A stretch of 64,000 nucleotides of DNA from Kudoa neothunni. Its lineage: Eukaryota; Cnidaria. The notes under the pieces were generated by a model that saw only the letters and a list, made by a program, of their open reading frames with translations, was not told where the DNA came from and made no database searches. Positions 26,242-37,469 of the stretch are shown here, one piece after another. The stretch lies in the NCBI GenBank assembly GCA_964304625.1, contig OZ199838.1, positions 5,084,001 to 5,148,000 of the forward strand. The letters are read 5' to 3'. Numbering within the stretch: the first letter of the stretch is position 1; every line of letters starts with the position of its first letter. Both the position numbers and the translations under genes were made by a program.

Positions 26242-27286
26242 ATGAGTGTGATACCTATGGAGCATACATCTAAAGGCCTTTTCTTTAAAGATATAAATGT
26301 TATCAAAGATGAAAAGACTATTCTTACAAATATTTATGGTGAAGTGCATAGAGGGGAAATGCTCTTACTAATGGGAATCGACGGTAATTTAACACCTTTA
26401 TCATACTCACTTTTATGTCAATATACAATAAATATAAAGTGTATGAAAAAAAATTATTGCTTCAAACCATATTTGGATGCAGAGAATTACACAAAACCAC
26501 ACGCTCTACTGGAATAGCTTATTTTTATGGACGCCCTTTACTAAGGAGTGATCCCATTGTTAGAATGTGTTTAGTCAACGATTTTGATATGCTATTTCCT
26601 CATCTAAGCTTAGATGATCATTTAAAAGTACACTTTTCAATTAAGGCCATCATTTTCGGTAACGTTTCGTCCAACAGTTTTATTCTTATATGGTCTATCC
26701 TACAATAAACGACCGTTTTAATCGGTTAAAAGCAGTATGGATTTTTACACGTTTACCATAAAAGAACTTTCATACAATCTACACTACACTTATTTAGATT
26801 GACGAAGTTTTAAAGATAACCAAACTGGAAGAATATGGAAATTTGGGTAAATGAAGTTAATTCCTAGAGTTTATTTCAATAATTACTCAGAGCTGGGAGG
26901 TACAAACTATTGCAAGGGATTTGGAAAAAGTATTTGTTGATACTTCACTAAAATTCTATTGTGAAAGGTGAACGTATTAGAGCCAAGTTAGCATGCCATC
27001 TGCTATATAAACCAAATATTTTATTGATTGATGTACATATTTTAATATTAACTCAAGTTTAGCCAACTAAATAGCTTAATGTCTATTTTTGGAATTTAAA
27101 ATCATTTTCAACTTTAAAGGATACGATATTGAATACAAACAGTGAATCAGCTGCACTCATTATCGATATCATCCGGACGTATACCAGGACCGAACGTTCT
27201 TGCACTATTGTATCAATGTTTCGACCATCAGCAGAGATATTTGAACATTTTCAAAGGTTTCTGGTTTTATCTCATGGTCAAGTATT
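26242..27286 (+). CDS. ABCG-like nucleotide-binding domain with altered ATPase motifs (copy 3, truncated by gap)
   Basis: A third array member, from ATG at 26242 to the assembly gap. Its exons align with copy 1 and keep intron positions: the Walker A codon is split in the same place, and the signature and Walker B introns coincide. The motifs have changed. Walker A reads GIDVYEKK where copy 1 has GPSGSGKS, so the lysine stays but the glycines and Ser/Thr are lost. The Q-loop glutamine is replaced, the signature LSGGE is FGKSE, Walker B DEPTSGLD is DDTILNTN, and the H-loop histidine is Phe (SMFRP). Despite this, no clear stop falls inside the exons I could join (26242-26384, 26441 onward, 26882-26919, 26967-27031, 27120-27286); the 26650-26880 part is unresolved. 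No membrane domain is recognisable after the gap. It is either a decaying paralogue or a non-hydrolysing ABC domain. Confidence 0.6.
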
Positions 27287-27486
27287 NNNNNNNNNNNNNN
27301 NNNNNNNNNNNNNNNNNNNNNNNNNNNNNNNNNNNNNNNNNNNNNNNNNNNNNNNNNNNNNNNNNNNNNNNNNNNNNNNNNNNNNNNNNNNNNNNNNNNN
27401 NNNNNNNNNNNNNNNNNNNNNNNNNNNNNNNNNNNNNNNNNNNNNNNNNNNNNNNNNNNNNNNNNNNNNNNNNNNNNNNNNNNNNN
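27287..27486. other. Assembly gap (200 N)
   Basis: Exactly 200 N, probably a scaffold gap of nominal size. It interrupts ABCG copy 3 just after the H-loop region, so the true downstream content is unknown. Confidence 1.
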
Positions 27487-28572
27487 GGTCAATTCAATGT
27501 TTGTTGAAAAAAAGATGGAGATTACAAATGTATCCGACTGCGTTCGGATGAAAAATTCTCAAAATTTTAAAGTTATTATTTTGAGCTGAATTTTTGCTCT
27601 CCATATTCTTATATTTTATTACCAATAATTGCGGAAAAAGAACTGTGAAAGAAGACGTTTTTTAGGTGCCGCATACTTCACCATTACCTGATATTTTATT
27701 TACAGGTCTAATGAATATTGCAAACCTAATATGTTCTTATACTATTAAATGGTGAAACGCGTAAAGATTTATAAAAATAAAAGAATGATTTTAAAGAGCC
27801 AATTTAAAAATATCATGATACATTTTAATGCGATTTGACACACTATTCTTCATTATATACTGGGTTTAAAAAACGAAATTTTATTGGTATCGGGGAAACC
27901 CTAGTTGAGATCCTACAGGGTCAGTGATAATAGTTTTTGACCTTTTTCGCATGCGTTAAAATAGCCCTCCTGCATATTAGGGTATGCGTGATCTAATTTG
28001 TGAACTAGCGCTTTTTTTCAATTGTTATATTTCTATGTTAAGCACCCCCTAAAATTTTTATAAGTGGTATCTTGTGCAAAATGATTATAAGGATATGGAT
28101 ATATTTTTGAATGATATTTTCAAATTGTTAAACAAATTTTTCTCAATTTTCGTGATGACGTGTAATATATCTCAATAATAATTTGATGGACGTTTACATT
28201 ATTTAATAATTTCTAATATTTGAAGTAATTACACTGTAAGGTGTAATAATAATTTGGGCGTAAATTTTTAATCTTATAAATGAGTAAACTAATGAGAAAT
28301 TTTGATTGTAACTAATCTTATACTTTGCTATACAATATTTAAGTTAAAATAAAATAATATTTTTCTTAATGAATAAATATTCAAATACATTAAATTTATT
28401 TTTAAGTAAAAAATATACTAACACCAATTACGAGATTGACTTAAGCAGAGAGATTTTAAAAATAAAATTAAGCTGTGGTGATAACGAATCACCAGTACAA
28501 TCAATTCAATGATTACGTGTACTAAAAACGTATCGCCCATGTTCACACAAACTCGGAAGCGAATTCATTAAG
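27487..28572. other. Spacer after the gap
   Basis: AT-rich; I see no exon resembling the ABCG membrane domain. The right part should hold the SEL1L promoter. Confidence 0.4.
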
Positions 28573-31111
28573 ATGAAACTAAAATTTCTAATTTGCTTAT
28601 TATTTTATCGATTGATGATAATAGCAACGTAAAAAATTATTATTTGTTTTTTTGCATGATAATTTGTCACAGAGAGAACGATTTGGGACCAACCACCATC
28701 TCAATTCAGCCCCTATTAGATTTTGTTCGAATTATTTATTGAAATTACGTTTATTTGAATACATTTAGATCAATCGAGATATAACCTTGGATCAGTTATT
28801 GGTTGAAATATCGGCCGAGGCGGAAAAGGGTAGCTGGATTGGTCATGTTGTATATTTTTTGTTTTGTTCTTGATAATCACTTACTAATTTAGTTAAAATC
28901 ATGTTTAAGTTACTCAGGTGTTGGTGAATCGGAAAATATATTTGTGGCATTGATACATCAATCGTTGTCACAGGATTTAATTTCCATGATAGCTCTCGTA
29001 AGGATTTTTCAGTAATATCCAATTAAACGTAATCGTTACTTTTTTTCTAGAATTATAGACACATGATGGGGTTTAATACACCACATTCTAAGGTGATAGC
29101 CACCAATGGTTTCTATGAAATATATCAATCACGTAATTTTCTATTTTTACAATCATGTGAGATGCGTATTGATTTAATAAACACCAATCCACGTATAGTG
29201 AAACAAAATCTCAGTATGTTTGAGTATGTCGACATGGGCAACATGATTTTTCATGAGAAAAAAGATTTAAAAAATGTCAAATCTATCCTGTTTCCTAGTG
29301 GCAGTTTGGCAACATTAATAGTTGAATTGGAAGAGAATTTTGAAAAAGACAAAGCTGTATATTTCTTCTCTTAAAACTAATTCATTTATGTGTTTTTTAC
29401 TTATAGATAAAAATATTTAATGATATATTATTTTCTGACAATAACGGATTCTATAAACAGGTAAAAAGAATTTTATTATTGGTGATGATGATTTCGTTAT
29501 AGTATTTGTATTCGATAATTGACACACTTTATTTCAGAGGTTATTCCAAACAAGCTCAACTATTTTCGAATTTAGTATGTGATTTTTTATTGGTTTCAAT
29601 GTTAATGGGGGAGGGCTGATTTTCAATTCGATTTTTATTGATTTGATTCGATAGATGGATCTAAAGTATAAGTCAATCGAATATTGGTTACAAAACAAAG
29701 ACACATTAGCCAGATATCGTGATTTTGCTCATAGTTTAGCCGTTGATGTAATTTTTTATATTACCTTATACACCAAAACTTATTGAAACTAATTTATTTG
29801 TAGGGAGATGTAACCGCCTCCACTATCTACGCTGTTACTTGTTACTATTTGGAAGATAGAAATTCAACTGTTATGGATAAAGCTTTTGAGTACCTTTTAT
29901 ATGCCTACAATTCCAAATATAGATTTTCTTATTTTTATATGGGCTTGTTTTATATTGGTAAATTTTATATGCCGATTAATCATCTGATTAACTGATTCAC
30001 TATTATTCTAGAAGGAATTGGCTTTTTGAATTCCGACAACCAAAAAGGTTTGCATAGCTTAAGAGAAGCGGCTGGTTTCGGTATTATGTACCCAAAACTC
30101 CCAACATTTATTAATTGGTATTATGTAGGATGTCTTAATGCGTTAGCTTATCTTGCTGAAATGAATAATGCTGGTATCGGAATTTTCTCCGATTCGGAAA
30201 GTGCTGCTGAAGTAACATTTTTAAATATGCACCTTTTCATTTGTGCAATTATCATATTGATGTATGACTGTTAATTTGATTGATTAATTTTTATATTAGT
30301 TGTATCATATAACCTTGTTGCATCTTGCTGGCAAACCATTTAAAATGAAATCTTTTGAGGCTATCCACAACAAAAAATACACTCAAGCACTGTTGAATAT
30401 GCTCGTTTTGTTGTATATGGGCGACGAGAAACAAGGATATAACGCAGCTACTCTTCTACGCTCTGGTTCTATCCAATATATCCCACCAGAGAAACAAAAA
30501 CGAATCAATTTCCGACTTTTGAAACGTTCTTCTAATATCGGTAATTTTTCTCGATTGTTAGATATGACATATACGTTGTTGGATTGGGTTGCTGATTTTG
30601 ATCTGTCTAGGCTTCAAAGATTCGTGGGTCAAACTTGCTGATTGTTATTTCTATGGGAATGGAGTGAAACAAAACTACTCCGACGCCTTGCTTGCTTATA
30701 CCAAAGCGTTCTCTAATAAGGACTACATTGGAGCATACAGCTTGGGTTACATGTACCAATATGGCCTTGGAGTAGATAAAAACAATGAAATGGCCAAGTA
30801 TTATTATCAACAAAGTGTTTCGTATGAACCAGGTGCGGAAATCCCCATTTATTTTCTCTCATGGCGAACTCGCCTCGATACTACCATTTTTTCGCTCTCA
30901 AAAGTAGTATTGATATTATTTTTTAAAGTGTTATATTTATTTATAATTGTAGAAATATGAAGAGTTTTCCACATTGTCCATAATCAAAAAAATTCATTTT
31001 ATACAAAAAAATTTGCGCGATGTTTCACTGATTAATTCGGTCGCACTATTGTACACAATGTTTACACTTGTTACCATTTGTGTGGTATGGAAACGACGTA
31101 TCAAATTCTAA
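28573..31111 (+). CDS. SEL1L: SEL1L/Hrd3-like ER membrane protein
   Basis: The ER-lumenal adaptor of the HRD1 ubiquitin ligase, which presents misfolded proteins for ER-associated degradation. It starts MKLKFLICLLFYRLM, a signal peptide. Sel1 repeats follow; the clearest are DSWVKLADCYFYGNGV, GAYSLGYMYQYGLGV and the preceding HKKYTQALLNMLVLLYMGD region, closing with GAEIPIYFLS, which matches the SEL1L motif after the last repeat. The last exon (30957-31111) encodes a membrane helix, VALLYTMFTLVTICVVW, then KRRIKF and the stop. Introns are short with good sites, for example 29755-29803 region, 29961-30011, 30542-30610 and 30904-30956. It looks intact. Some N-terminal repeats are weak, and the stretch 29086-29160 may hide an intron. 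The gene converges with the minus-strand gene ending at 31243, leaving about 130 bp. Confidence 0.85.
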
Positions 31112-31242
31112 ACTGCCTAATTTTATACCGAGATGTATAACAACTTTGTTTGAAATGCATTTTATTTGCAGCTGTACTAAAATAAAAACAAATTAAATCA
31201 CACTTTACACAACAATAACTCGTTTATAGTTGTTTTTAAAGA

Positions 31243-31891
31243 CTACGTGGCTCGTGAATTGTCCTTGACAACTTTTTTCAACTTCTTGAACCGACATTTC
31301 CTGTGTTCTGGAATGTATTTCACGTCTCGCACTGACGAGAACCTAACATGACGCTCGTCATCGTTTTGTTCCTCGTCGTCAGTGTTTTTCGTGTTATAGT
31401 CGTTTTTTTTTTCTGGCTTTTTTAATATTGACCTATAAGAATACGTATTATAAAATATAAACATTGATAAATTATATTTAGTTGCTTAATTAGGGTTCTA
31501 TCAAAAAGATTGAGTAACAAGTGCATAGTTACTTTAGGACGGCATCGTTTGGTGATATGGAGCCTTGTTTTTGCAGGTTGCTGGTGTTATCGCCCTGTTG
31601 ATAGTTAGATGAGTTGTTCGAACTTGACCCAATATCAAGCTTAATCTTCAAATCGTGTTGTGTTCGTTTGTTAGATTCATCTGATGTATTCGGCTGGTTT
31701 TCCTCATCCATCATACATTCTTCAACTTCATGCTCTATCACTATTGTGGTAGGTGGTGGTTCGTTGTCGGGGTAAGTTTTTGGTTGGTTTTTTCGGCTGA
31801 ACCATTTGAAAAACTTACCTTTCACCATATCAATGTATAATTGATTCGCTCGAGTTGCCAACCTTTGATAGTACCATTCAGGCGCGCTCAA
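31243..31891 (-). CDS. Small acidic protein with a possible PP1-docking motif
   Basis: Two minus-strand exons, 31533-31891 and 31243-31432, join in frame across a 100-nt intron (donor GTAACT, acceptor CTTATAG). The joined frame encodes about 182 residues. The first part contains KGKFFKWFSRKNQP and an acidic stretch (EHEVEECMMDEENQP). The second contains SILKKPEKKN and, after an Asp/Glu run, RHVRFSSVRDVKYIPEH, then a basic end. HVRF fits the RVxF pattern by which regulators dock on protein phosphatase 1, and SILKK...VRFS is a common layout in such proteins; function is inference from this short motif. A strong donor-like GTAAGT at about 31820 and an in-frame acceptor near 31742 suggest an optional intron. 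The frame starts at a TTG after an acceptor-like CAG, so a short upstream exon probably supplies the ATG. Confidence 0.5.
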
Positions 31892-32059
31892 ATCTGACTG
31901 TTACCAACCTAATTGATTATTCTTTTCATGCGAAAAACCTATTCACATTGAACTACACTACGTCACACTCTTCCGTGCCTTTGTGTAAAAATATATTACA
32001 TTTTCACACCAGCAATAAATTGGTTATTATATTTATTAAATTGTTTGCTATATGATAAT

Positions 32060-35036
32060 CAGTTGTCAAAAATAGAATGAACCAAGCTCTTGCTATTCAT
32101 TAAATTTTAATCTCGTTCAATAATTAGCTTATTCGTGGTTTCAACACATATTTTTCTACAGCTGTATATTTGAATATTATTCTTTATTAATGAAGCAAAG
32201 TAACCATTAAAATAAAATGATAAGTATCATTTTTTAGACTCTAAGTTTCTAGGTAACTGCGGCTTCCGAACATATTCGCTAAAGTCAAACAAATCTTCAA
32301 AAAATTTAGCGTAGTTAAAGCGTTGTTATTTTAAATCATCAGTTTATTCAACTAAAGTCAAAGATTAATTTTTTTATTAATTAAAGAGAATAAATATGTT
32401 TTGAAAGGAAAATTTAAATAAATTATTAAAAAAGTAAGACATTACTAAATGAATCCTCATTCGGCTGAAAAAATTATGAGAAGAATAATACAAATTTAAT
32501 AATTTTATAAAATTAATTGAAATACAAAGCTTTTACTATTTGACAATCGTGTCAGACCTATGAGTGTAAGAATCTATCATGGCTCAATGCGGAGTGATTA
32601 TCGAAATTAATTGGACGATTTTTCTCATATAAACGATTGATAACAATGAATTTCAATATTTTAATAAAATTACCCTTATGTAAATATGGATAATTATCAC
32701 TTACAAAATTTAGTCATGTGTTTTATTTTGAAATATTCTTTTTTCAATAATCTGAGAGAGGGCAATAAAATCGTTTAGTTATCAATTAATTGTAGAAAAC
32801 TTCTTTCTGCGCTAAATTATTAATAAAAAATTGAAAGTAAAATTTAGTATAAATGAATAATCATATATACAAAATTTGTCTTTAGTTAAAAAAGAATTAT
32901 TTATATAAAAATTTGCCTAATAGAAATGAGTCATCTTTTGTGAATTTTTAAATTATTTTCAGTTTTACTTCTCTTATAAGTGAACTATTCAATTTGATCA
33001 TTGATAAATTATTCTACTCAGATTTGAATTGAAACATTTGGTACGAGATCCTAAATCACTTTGTATATTATGAGTTTTGGAACGTTTACATTGAATTAAA
33101 TGTATAATCTAATAAATTTAAAATGAATAAGCTTTTAGTCTATAATTTTTTTAATATGATTAAGGTTTAAGATAATTTTATTAAATATTAAATTTTAGGT
33201 AAAGAATTTTTTATTTAGAATCGCTTTTTCTTGGAATTAGAATTTATAGTTGGATGGTTAACCATGGCTCCTAAACGAAAGAAATCTTTTTATTTGTTTA
33301 CGTGAGATCGACGAAAACCACATTTTTAAGCATTTTCTATTCTATTCAGTTGCATATATTTATAGTCATTAATTTCTACACGGTATTATTTTTGATTAAC
33401 AAACGAATATATAAATTTTCAAACATTTTTGGAGCTATTACAAGTAAACTTACGTGATTCAAACGATTATTGTATACACTTTTTGGAATTTCTAATTTTT
33501 GGTGAAATAGTGATTTCAATCAAATTATTATGCAAGTCTAATAGCTAAAGTGTTTCAAAAATAAAATAATTATAAAAAAAATTGTATACCATCTAAATTG
33601 AAATTGATTTGTTTGTAATTAAACTTGCTTAAATGAGAAAAATAACACAAAGATAAAAATTTTTCCACAATTTACGTCGAAATTGATCCATTGGTAATTA
33701 AATTTATTCAAGTAAGAAAAATAAATCCATTAGTCCACGTTTTCTAACTAATATTTTGATTTTCATATTCATTTGTTATAAAAACTGAAATATTTAATCA
33801 TTGTGATATAAACACACAAATTAATATACAAAAGTTTAAAATCATGCATATAATTTTTTTGATAAATTCCTTAATATTCCTTGATTCTAAATTTTTTCAT
33901 TAATTGTTCTTAATTAACTTATATTAACTATTTTACCTTTTGTAATCTCAATTACCCAATTTATGAATTTGAGGCGAGACTAATAGATAGCCGCTTTATT
34001 TATGAAATACTTTCCAACTTTACTATTGAGAGTTAAGCGTATGATCCTGTAAATGCTAATATATCTTTGATGTTTTTCTCCTTCAGGGGTTTCCGCTTCC
34101 ACCGTTGAACAACGCAACATCCAAATCAAAACGGTATATTTAAGGCTACACGCCTGAGATTAACATGGCATAAGCCAATAGGTACTTCTTTGTGCAAAAC
34201 TAATGTATGCTGATCACAACTTAGTCAACAAATTAATTCAAATAAAAACCAGCGATTTCCGTATGTAATAAATAAAAATTGATTAATATACATTGAACGG
34301 AGTGGGGTCCATAAATCAATTAGAACTGCACATTGGCGATATAGTATAAATACTGCACAGAAAATTCGAATCTGAAACTAATTTAATCTTTTTCAATTAT
34401 ATTCAAATGTAATAATTTAATTTAACGACATTTTAATCAATCTCCAAGGATTGAATGTACAAAATACCAATAGCTTTTGGTCACAGATAGAATACACCAA
34501 CTTCTTAGGCTCTTTATAATGTGTAACGAATTCTTATGATATAAATTAATTTATTCACATTATCTAACTTATTTGTTAATTAACGGATAATAACTCACCA
34601 AAATCATGAAAAATGCATAAAAAATTTCTTTTAACTAAAACAAAGAAATATTTTAATCTTAACCTTATTCAACTTAACGAAGATATACTGTATTTAATCT
34701 TCTGTGACTTCAAAAAAATGTTTGCCACGTGATACCACTTAAAGCTCTAATTAGGTGAACGTATTTTCAAATTATTGAAAGACATTATCAAAAATTAATA
34801 AACCCCTATGTACGTAACATCTAATGAATTGTCTCGACTAAAATTAAATTTTACTACAAAGTAAAGAGTAGTAAAGGATATGTCATGCATATTTCAAAAC
34901 TTGGTTTGGCCGGTTCATTTAAAACCATAAGAACAAACCATAAAAAAATAGATTATTGACACCTGCTCTTATATGCGACGTCTTTAGCGGTCGACGTAAT
35001 ACCTACTTAACATCGCTATAATAAAACTGTAAGTAT
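32060..35036. other. Three-kilobase AT-rich gene desert
   Basis: I find no frame with recognisable coding content, no terminal repeats and no RNA gene. Most of it is A- and T-runs with scattered short GC islands (for example around 34086-34130). Confidence 0.5.
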
Positions 35037-35417
35037 TTAACCCATTCGGGTTTTATGTATCGAAAATGATACAGCAGTATTTCGAGCGTACATCTGTGTA
35101 TAAATAATGTATCTATTTCTTTTCCATTTTTATTTAACTAACAAACGAAAATTATTTATAATATAACGATATAAATGTAAAATTATTTGTTCGGAAGTTT
35201 TATCGACTCTTTTTCGCGGTTCGCTTAAGTGTAGGTATAAGAACGAAAAAATGTTTCTATTGCGCTAGAAGAAACTACAGCAACAAAAATATATTATCAC
35301 TGGAATTATTTTTACATTATATTCAATTTAAACATCATTACTAAACTGATTGCGGAAATAATATACTTTAAAAGGTGAATCATTTTCGACACATAAAACT
35401 CACGTGTTTTCGGTTAA
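35037..35417. mobile_element. TTAA-flanked MITE
   Basis: TTAA at 35037-35040 and 35414-35417 bounds 381 bp with inverted termini. The left has TTTTATGTATCGAAAATGAT and the right, read inverted, TTTTATGTGTCGAAAATGAT (19 of 20). It lies directly against the piggyBac transposase relic, sharing the TTAA at 35414. Confidence 0.75.
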
Positions 35418-35425
35418 CCCTCAAA

Positions 35426-37080
35426 ATGAACATCAGTGAGTATTTAAAATTACCTGTAGCAATCGAAAATTTAGATAAAATTTGCGATAACACATGCTGA
35501 TATTGTTGCATTTCCGCCTGACAATTTTGGTATAGTTACTGATGAAGAGGACAGTTATATTCCCATCGGCGATAACATCATCAGAGATAATAATATCCAT
35601 GATATTTCGGGCCATGTTGAAATATTTATTATTTCAGGAGACCCAGAAGAAACAGAATTTAATGAAAAGGTTTTATGGAGAAAATGTACCAATTCAATAT
35701 GATTTATATACAGGTTTTTTTTAAATTAAATGATATTTTAATAAAATTTAGATTCTTATGAAATATATAAACAATTATTTGATGACAATCTTTTATTAGA
35801 ATAGTTAAGCTGACAAATATTTACTCTCGCCAGAGAAATGATTATGACTTTCATGTATCTGTCGATGAAATGAAAAATTGTATAACATACTTATATTATC
35901 AGGTTATCATAACTTACCAAGACAGAAAATGTACTTGGAAATTGCTGAAGACTCTGGCGTCCAATTGGTCAAAAGAGGCCATGACTTTAAAACGTTTCAC
36001 AGAAATCAAACGTTATGTACACTTAGCTGATAACAATTCAATCGACGTACGCGATAAAATGGTTCAACTAAGGCTGTTATTCGATAGATTTAATGTCAAT
36101 TTTAAAAATTTCGGGTTTTTTGATAAAATATTATCAATTGATGAACAAATGGTGCCTTATTTTGGTATGCAGTCGGACAAAATTTTTATAAACGGCAAAC
36201 CAATAATGTTCAGATTCAAGTTATGGATTATGGCCAGAAAATCTGGTTATATATACAGTTTCAAAATTTATTGCGGTAAAGAAAAAGTAAATAACCAACT
36301 TTGTCTCGGTGAGAATGTGGTTTTAAATTTTCTAAAGGATATTGATGATTTAAGTGAAGTGGATCTTAATATCGAAAATTTCTTTACATCCGACAAATTA
36401 CTGAAGTTGTTAACAGAAATGAGTGTCGCTGCCACTGGTACAGTAAGGCCGAATCGAACTGGGGAATGTCCTCTCCTATGCTCTAATATTTTTTCCGAAA
36501 ATAAAAGAGGAAATTTTGAACAATATTAAGATTCGCATCAAGTTTATTGCTCCCAATGGAATGACATGAAACCGGTTATTATAATGAGACATCACTAAAC
36601 ATATTAATCATTAGTATCCATTAAAAGCTACTCCAAAAATGATAACAAAAATATAATTATTGGCCAGCCTCAAATGATACGTAAATACAACAAAAGCATG
36701 GATGGTGTTGATTTGGCCAATAATGTTATTGCCAATTATAGAATTATCATAAGAGGAAAAAAATGGTATTGGTAAACTTTCATTAATCTGATATCCATGT
36801 GTGTTGTTAACTCTTGGAAAATTTATAATTCTCTAGCATACTGACTTATTGATCTTTTAGAGCACACCAGCTCAATCGTGTCAAATTTGATAAAACCATC
36901 AAATGATATACCCAACAAGAGAAAATAAAAATTATCTCAAGTTATCAAATCTTACATGTGCCCAGAACCCCTAAAAAACTGATAAATGCGGGAAAAGAGT
37001 GGGATGCTCCACCGGACTCCATACATTATGCTTCGCCCTATTTCACAGCTGACGAATATTTTTCAATATTGTCGTACTAA
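35426..37080 (+). pseudogene. piggyBac transposase relic
   Basis: The best segment (35870-36529) has the order of piggyBac/PGBD transposases: TLKRFTEIKRYVHLADN, DKMVQLRLLFDRFN, LSIDEQMVPYFGMQSDK with the first catalytic Asp, MFRFKLWIMARKSGYIYSFKI, LGENVVLNFLK, NFFTSDKLL and ATGTVRPNR. The usual DNFFTS reads ENFFTS, so the second catalytic Asp is Glu. Further pieces lie downstream in other frames: QWNDMKPV (third Asp, about 36550), MDGVDLANNVIANYRI (about 36700-36750) and VVNSWKIYN near 36805. Internal stops and frame changes show it is dead. ATG at 35426, just right of the TTAA at 35414, may be the old start. No clear right terminus was found. Confidence 0.85.
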
Positions 37081-37469
37081 TATAATAAAAACATTTATTC
37101 TTATATAATAAAATTAATTGATTTTTATTTTTTGTGCATGCACTTACATTTTCGATTCATTCATAAAATAGCAATACTTTTTTTAACCTATTATCTCAGT
37201 TTAATTTTATATTCAAATATTTTTCTGTTAAAAGATATAAATTTAATTCCTTCATTTTTCATTGTAGAAAATCAGAATAGTACATTAACAACCGCCACCT
37301 ACAGCAACGCCATGACAAAAATAAGCAAACACTCATCATAAACAATGAGAATGAAAGCCGCGCGCAAATAAAAACAAATACACAAACAAGTGAACAACTA
37401 ACACTAGTGAAATCTATTAGAGAGTCATTACAAAGTTGGAATAATTAATAGGTGACCCCCAAATGAACT
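37081..37469. other. 3' flank of HSP70
   Basis: AT-rich, no gene seen. Contains the region just after the HSP70 stop, where its polyadenylation site should lie. Confidence 0.4.
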
